Of a stretch of DNA of 64,000 bases, positions 62,850-64,000 are shown piece by piece; positions within the stretch are counted from its first letter, which is position 1, and each line of letters opens with the position of its first letter. Made by a program: the position numbers and the translations under genes. Under the pieces are notes generated by a model. That model was not told the origin of the DNA and made no database searches. It was given only the letters and a program-made list of their open reading frames with translations. The stretch spans positions 10,607,895-10,671,894 of the forward strand of contig RSEF01000017.1 in assembly GCA_003993805.1 (NCBI GenBank), read 5' to 3'. The DNA is from Himantopus leucocephalus. Lineage: Eukaryota; Chordata; Aves; Charadriiformes; Recurvirostridae.

Positions 62850-64000
62850 AAGTATGAGAAAAAACAGTTTGAGAATGCTAATGGTGGCTGTTGCTTTGAT
62901 AAATACTACAAGCCAAATTCATTAGTGGGCTTTCAAAGAGAATTGTTTTGTTTTCCCATCATAAGTAAACAAAGAAATAGCATTCTCGATCATCTCTCAT
63001 TTCAGAATGTACCTGCTGGTTCTAGCGCTAATTACCATGTTCCTTCTGTGATGGAAAATAGCCCCACAGCATCTTAACTGCAAAATTTGGTTTTCACGAA
63101 AGCACAGTTTTCTGAGAATATAAAAACGTGTTTCATTCTTACTAATTGGTTTATATTTGAATATAAATAAATGAGAAGCAAGTATGCTATTTATTTAATA
63201 GCATTTAATGTACAATCATTTTATACAGTGGGGCTATATTCATAATGGGGTTTTTATGTTATTGAAAATATTGATAAAACACTAGATATTCATTAGTTTT
63301 ACCATTTCCAAGTACACAGAAGGATGAACAAATGTGTTTTCGTTATAAGAGGTAATAATAATTAAGAGTGACAGCACCTTATCCTCAGGATCTGCCTCCC
63401 AGCAGCAGTTTGGCTGATAAAAAACCAGAAGTTAAGATAAGGCAGCAATTATTAAGACAAATCTTTTGAAGGGCTGTTTGAACTCCTGTGTCCAGCAGAT
63501 AATCTGATTTTACAAGGTGCTCCAAGGGGGGTAGACTGCATGGGAAGCAGTACCCAGGTGCAGGCCTTTAGCCCTTTGCACCGGCATTTTTACCTCTAGC
63601 CATTTCCCTGGTCGCTTCTTCTTTTGTTTGCTACAGCTGTGGCATATAAATCAGTCTTCATTCTGTCTCACTGACACCAAAGAGAAACACAGCACAAACA
63701 ATGCAGAACACCAAGCCCCAAATGTATTAATCATCTTTTTTTTTTCTTTTTTGCTGGTCCCTTTCACCTATCTTTTTTGGGAGATTCAAAAATGGCTATA
63801 GGCAACTCAGTAATTCTTCCTTCATAAATATTAGATGCACGCAGAGCATGAATATTTGAGTAGCTAACTCTGACTTAGGTGCAACCAATTGCTAATGGCA
63901 ATTCATTTTTCCTTAGTGACATTCCACCAATAACAAGCATGAGGGGGACAGGATGATGCAATTTGGAGCTGGACAGCAAAAGGGAAAGAAGGTACTGGCT
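62850..64000. promoter_or_regulatory. AT-rich enhancer-like non-coding block
   Basis: This unique AT-rich sequence is without long open frames. Parts (62860-63060, 63130-63300, 63350-63480 and 63820-63940) have many homeodomain- and SOX-type words such as CTAATGG, ACAAAG, GCTAATTACC and CAATTATTAAG. A T-rich run lies at 63737-63753. The texture suggests conserved regulatory DNA, but conservation cannot be tested here. Confidence 0.25.

Noticed and set aside
1..64000. CRISPR array, bacterial operon, phage or plasmid features
   Set aside because: No regularly spaced direct repeats, no dense gene arrangement and no ribosome-binding-site pattern; the repeats present are vertebrate retroelements.

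Overview
The window looks like bird nuclear DNA that is almost entirely non-coding. The evidence is two 5'-truncated CR1 retrotransposon copies: a minus-strand copy near 30.6-31.1 kb, and a plus-strand copy near 43.1-43.5 kb that ends in a TTCCR pentamer tail. There is also an avian-type endogenous-retrovirus LTR at 31.6-31.8 kb, low overall repeat density, and alternating AT-rich stretches and short GC-rich patches. I cannot name the species. I recognise no complete protein-coding gene and no rRNA, tRNA, CRISPR array or bacterial-type operon. Nearly all open frames are short, and the longest ones lie in GC-rich patches where several frames are open at once.

Layout. Positions 1-38 are the end of an LTR also present at 31.78-31.82 kb. 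0.04-7.6 kb is featureless intergenic or intronic DNA. At 7.6-7.77 kb a G/C-rich block carries a ZNF143/STAF-like site, the best promoter-type motif in the window. 8.77-9.24 kb is a GC-rich island. 13.55-16.3 kb is a stop-dense AT-rich block. 20.9-21.8 kb holds enhancer-like non-coding sequence and 23.55-24.33 kb is CpG-island-like. 27.55-28.34 kb holds a decayed non-CR1 LINE reverse-transcriptase fragment, recognised by translation. 30.57-31.11 kb is CR1. 31.62-31.82 kb is an LTR split by a 100-N assembly gap. 35.7-36.2 kb is enhancer-like. 41.58 kb has a palindromic CRE. 43.1-43.53 kb is CR1 plus its tail. Tetrapod-age MIR-like SINE remnants lie at 44.98-45.06, 51.38-51.42 and 61.99-62.05 kb, and another tRNA-derived element lies at 47.88-47.95 kb. 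50.64-54.55 kb has scattered plus-strand coding-like segments with stops and frame changes that I could not identify. A 31-bp tandem duplication lies at 62.4 kb, and a splice-site-flanked open segment at 62.55-62.73 kb. Further AT-rich enhancer-like sequence fills 62.85-64.0 kb.

How it works together. There is no operon or pathway here. The simplest reading is a large intron or intergenic region of a bird genome whose functional content, if any, is regulatory DNA and perhaps non-coding RNA exons. I did not find a convincing new biological system. The most informative items are the fossil LINE, the LTR-associated assembly breaks, the ZNF143-type site and the candidate exon at 62.55 kb.
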